Positions 4,836 to 6,635 of a stretch of 6,635 bases of DNA are shown here, one piece after another; within the stretch, counting starts at the first letter, position 1; each line of letters starts with the position of its first letter. This DNA is from an uncultured Selenomonadaceae bacterium (GTDB lineage: Bacteria > Bacillota > Negativicutes > Selenomonadales > Selenomonadaceae), in contig CACZOL010000059.1 of NCBI GenBank assembly GCA_902782705.1, positions 1 through 6,635 of the forward strand, given 5' to 3'. The notes beneath the pieces are model-generated. The model saw nothing but the letters and a program-made list of their open reading frames with translations. It had not been told where the DNA came from and did no database searches. A program made the translations under genes and the position numbers.

Positions 4836-6635
4836 GCCCTGCCCGCCTCCTTTTGCGCCATTTGCTGCAAGCGATACAATTCGTTCATAGCCTCGATTGG
4901 CGTCATCGCCATCACATCAAGTGCCAACACCGCATCAGAAAGAGACGAGGTAAAGAGCGACGCCATTCCCGTCTCCGGCGGCGCTGCCGGCGCACGCTGT
5001 TCCGTCGTCGGCGCAGATACCGGCGCATTTTCCTCCATGCCAGCGAGAATGACCTCCGCACGGTCGGTGACGGATTTCGGCAGCCCCGCGAGACGCGCGA
5101 CATGAATGCCGTAAGACTTGTCGGCACTGCCCGGCACGATGCGGCGCAGGAAAACGACCTGGCTTCCGCGTTCCCGAACCGCAACGCAGCAATTCTTGAT
5201 ATGTTCGCTCTCCATATCGGTCAGTTCATGGTAATGGGTGGCGAACATCGTTTTCGCGTGGATATGGTCGCGAATGTGTTCGACGACTGCGCGGGCGATG
5301 CTCATACCGTCAAAAGTACTGGTACCGCGCCCGATTTCGTCAAGGATCACGAGGCTGTCCTTCGTCGCGTATTTCAATATCTGCGCGACTTCGTTCATCT
5401 CGACCATGAATGTGCTCTGCCCACTGACAAGATCATCGCTTGCCCCGATACGCGTAAAGATGCGGTCGACGGGCGAGATGGCCGCTTCCCGTGCCGGGAC
5501 GAAGCTGCCCGCCTGAGCCATCAGAACGATCAGTGCCGTCTGTCGCATATAGGTGGACTTACCTGCCATATTCGGCCCGGTAATCAGCATGATCTCGCTT
5601 TCCTCATGGTTCAGCTCTGCGTCGTTGGGCACGAAGAGATCCTGCGTCAAGATTCGCTCGACGAGCGGGTGCCGCCCGTCCACGATATGAATCACGCCAT
5701 TTTCCCGAAGTGCGGGCCGGGAATAGCCGTAGACGTCCGCCGCCTCCGCCAGAGAAACAAGGACGTCAACGACGGCCAGCTCCCGCGCGGTGCGCTGAAT
5801 GTCTTCCAGTTCGGCAACGACGCGCTCGCGCACGCCGTTAAACAAATTGTACTCGATGGCGACAATTTTTTCCTGCGCGCCAAGAATTTTCGTCTCAAAC
5901 TCCTTGAGTTCGTCAGTGATGAAGCGCTCCGCGCTCGCCAGCGTCTGCTTTCGGACGTAATGCTTGGGCACCAGGTCTTTGCCGCTGTTCCTGACCTCAA
6001 TATAATAACCGAATACTTTATTATAACCGACTTTAAGCGATTTTATGCCTGTTTTCTCCCGCTCGCGCTCTTCGATGTCCTGCAGCATGGTTTTGCTGTC
6101 ATGAGCGATTCGACGGTATTCGTCCAACTCCTCGTCGTATCCCGGCTTAATGATTCCGCCCTCTCGGACGGAAAGCCCCGGCTCGTCCACGATAGCGCGC
6201 TCCAAAAGCGAAACAAGGTCGTCGAATGTACCGATGTGATCATGCCCGCGACGAAGCAACGCGCTCCGCGCCGGGGCAAGGACTTCTTTCGTACTCGGCA
6301 GCGCGGCAAGGGAAACTTTCAGCGCCACGAGGTCGCGCGCGTTGGCCGCACCGACTTCCGCCCGCGTCAAAAGGCGCTCGAAATCGTAAATTTCCTTCAT
6401 ACGCTCAGACAGCGCAGACCGCATGGAAAAGTCGCCCGTCAGTTCTTCCACCGCGTCGTGACGCGCGCGGATATCCGGCGCCGCCACCAGCGGCTGCTCC
6501 AGCCATTTGCGAAGGAGACGCCCTCCCATTGCAGTACCCGTGAAATCAAGAACGTCGAGCAATGTATTTTTCTTGCTCCCGTCCCGAAGATTGCGCGTGA
6601 TCTCAAGATTACGCAGCGTCGTCGTGTCAAGCGAA
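4832..6635 (-). CDS. mutS: DNA mismatch repair protein MutS (5' end missing)
   Basis: MutS binds base mismatches and small loops as a dimer and, on ATP exchange, becomes a sliding clamp that recruits MutL. The visible 600 residues run in frame from base 6634. The mismatch-binding and connector domains at the N-terminus lie beyond the right edge, so the Phe-X-Glu motif cannot be checked. The start of the visible part (LDTTTLRNLEIT, then TAMGGRLLRKWLEQPL) is the core domain. A clamp region follows, around NKVFGYYIEV (205-214). The ATPase shows Walker A GPNMAGKST (353-361), DDLVSGQSTFMVEM (400-413), Walker B LVILDEIGRGTS (428-439) and ATHYHELT (465-472). The C-terminal helical tail has MTPIEAMNELYRLQQM (576-591). 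Where relatives have a Gln-containing clamp-binding peptide this has GMASLF (556-561). The gene ends with an ATGA overlap into mutL. It is truncated only by the window. Confidence 0.97.
   Translation of the reverse strand, partial: SLDTTTLRNLEITRNLRDGSKKNTLLDVLDFTGTAMGGRLLRKWLEQPLVAAPDIRARHDAVEELTGDFSMRSALSERMKEIYDFERLLTRAEVGAANARDLVALKVSLAALPSTKEVLAPARSALLRRGHDHIGTFDDLVSLLERAIVDEPGLSVREGGIIKPGYDEELDEYRRIAHDSKTMLQDIEEREREKTGIKSLKVGYNKVFGYYIEVRNSGKDLVPKHYVRKQTLASAERFITDELKEFETKILGAQEKIVAIEYNLFNGVRERVVAELEDIQRTARELAVVDVLVSLAEAADVYGYSRPALRENGVIHIVDGRHPLVERILTQDLFVPNDAELNHEESEIMLITGPNMAGKSTYMRQTALIVLMAQAGSFVPAREAAISPVDRIFTRIGASDDLVSGQSTFMVEMNEVAQILKYATKDSLVILDEIGRGTSTFDGMSIARAVVEHIRDHIHAKTMFATHYHELTDMESEHIKNCCVAVRERGSQVVFLRRIVPGSADKSYGIHVARLAGLPKSVTDRAEVILAGMEENAPVSAPTTEQRAPAAPPETGMASLFTSSLSDAVLALDVMAMTPIEAMNELYRLQQMAQKEAGRA

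Noticed and set aside
1..6635. Novel defence, phage or mobile gene cluster.
   Set aside because: All genes are recognised housekeeping functions in uniform orientation and style. No transposase, integrase, CRISPR repeat or toxin-antitoxin pair was found.

Overview
The window is a compact block of housekeeping genes, all read from the minus strand. In transcription order (right to left) they are mutS (5' end beyond the right edge), mutL, an RsmJ-like class I SAM-dependent methyltransferase, dapB and asd. A further gene appears to start at the extreme left edge. The moderate-to-high GC, strong Shine-Dalgarno sequences, a MutL with the endonuclease motifs absent from the enterobacterial protein, and the form of asd/dapB all point to a Firmicute. 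The Negativicutes (Selenomonas/Megasphaera-like) are my best guess, but this is an inference from gene style and not from a marker gene.

Region by region: 4832-6635 is mutS, open to the edge, with clamp, ATPase and C-terminal regions visible. mutS and mutL overlap by an ATGA (4832-4835), and mutL ends in another ATGA (2985-2988) at the start of the methyltransferase gene. These three genes therefore look like one translationally coupled unit. A 134-base gap (2054-2187) follows; it is AT-rich and holds one or two candidate promoters plus a small leader hairpin. It most likely starts a second unit, dapB (1265-2053) and asd (200-1234), separated by 30 bases. Left of asd, bases 22-190 form one long imperfect palindrome that fills the space before a strong Shine-Dalgarno and ATG at 2-17.

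Functionally the right part is DNA mismatch repair: MutS recognises the mismatch and MutL is the matchmaker and nicking endonuclease. A probable nucleic-acid or RNA methyltransferase of unproven target rides behind them. The left part belongs to the aspartate pathway: Asd makes aspartate semialdehyde, and DapB acts two steps later on the diaminopimelate/lysine branch that feeds peptidoglycan.

I see no phage, IS, CRISPR, tRNA or rRNA features and no defence-like gene set. The least-explained structure is the 169-base palindrome at 22-190. Smaller points of interest are the degenerate beta-clamp-binding motifs in both MutS and MutL, and the RsmJ-like enzyme coupled to mutL.
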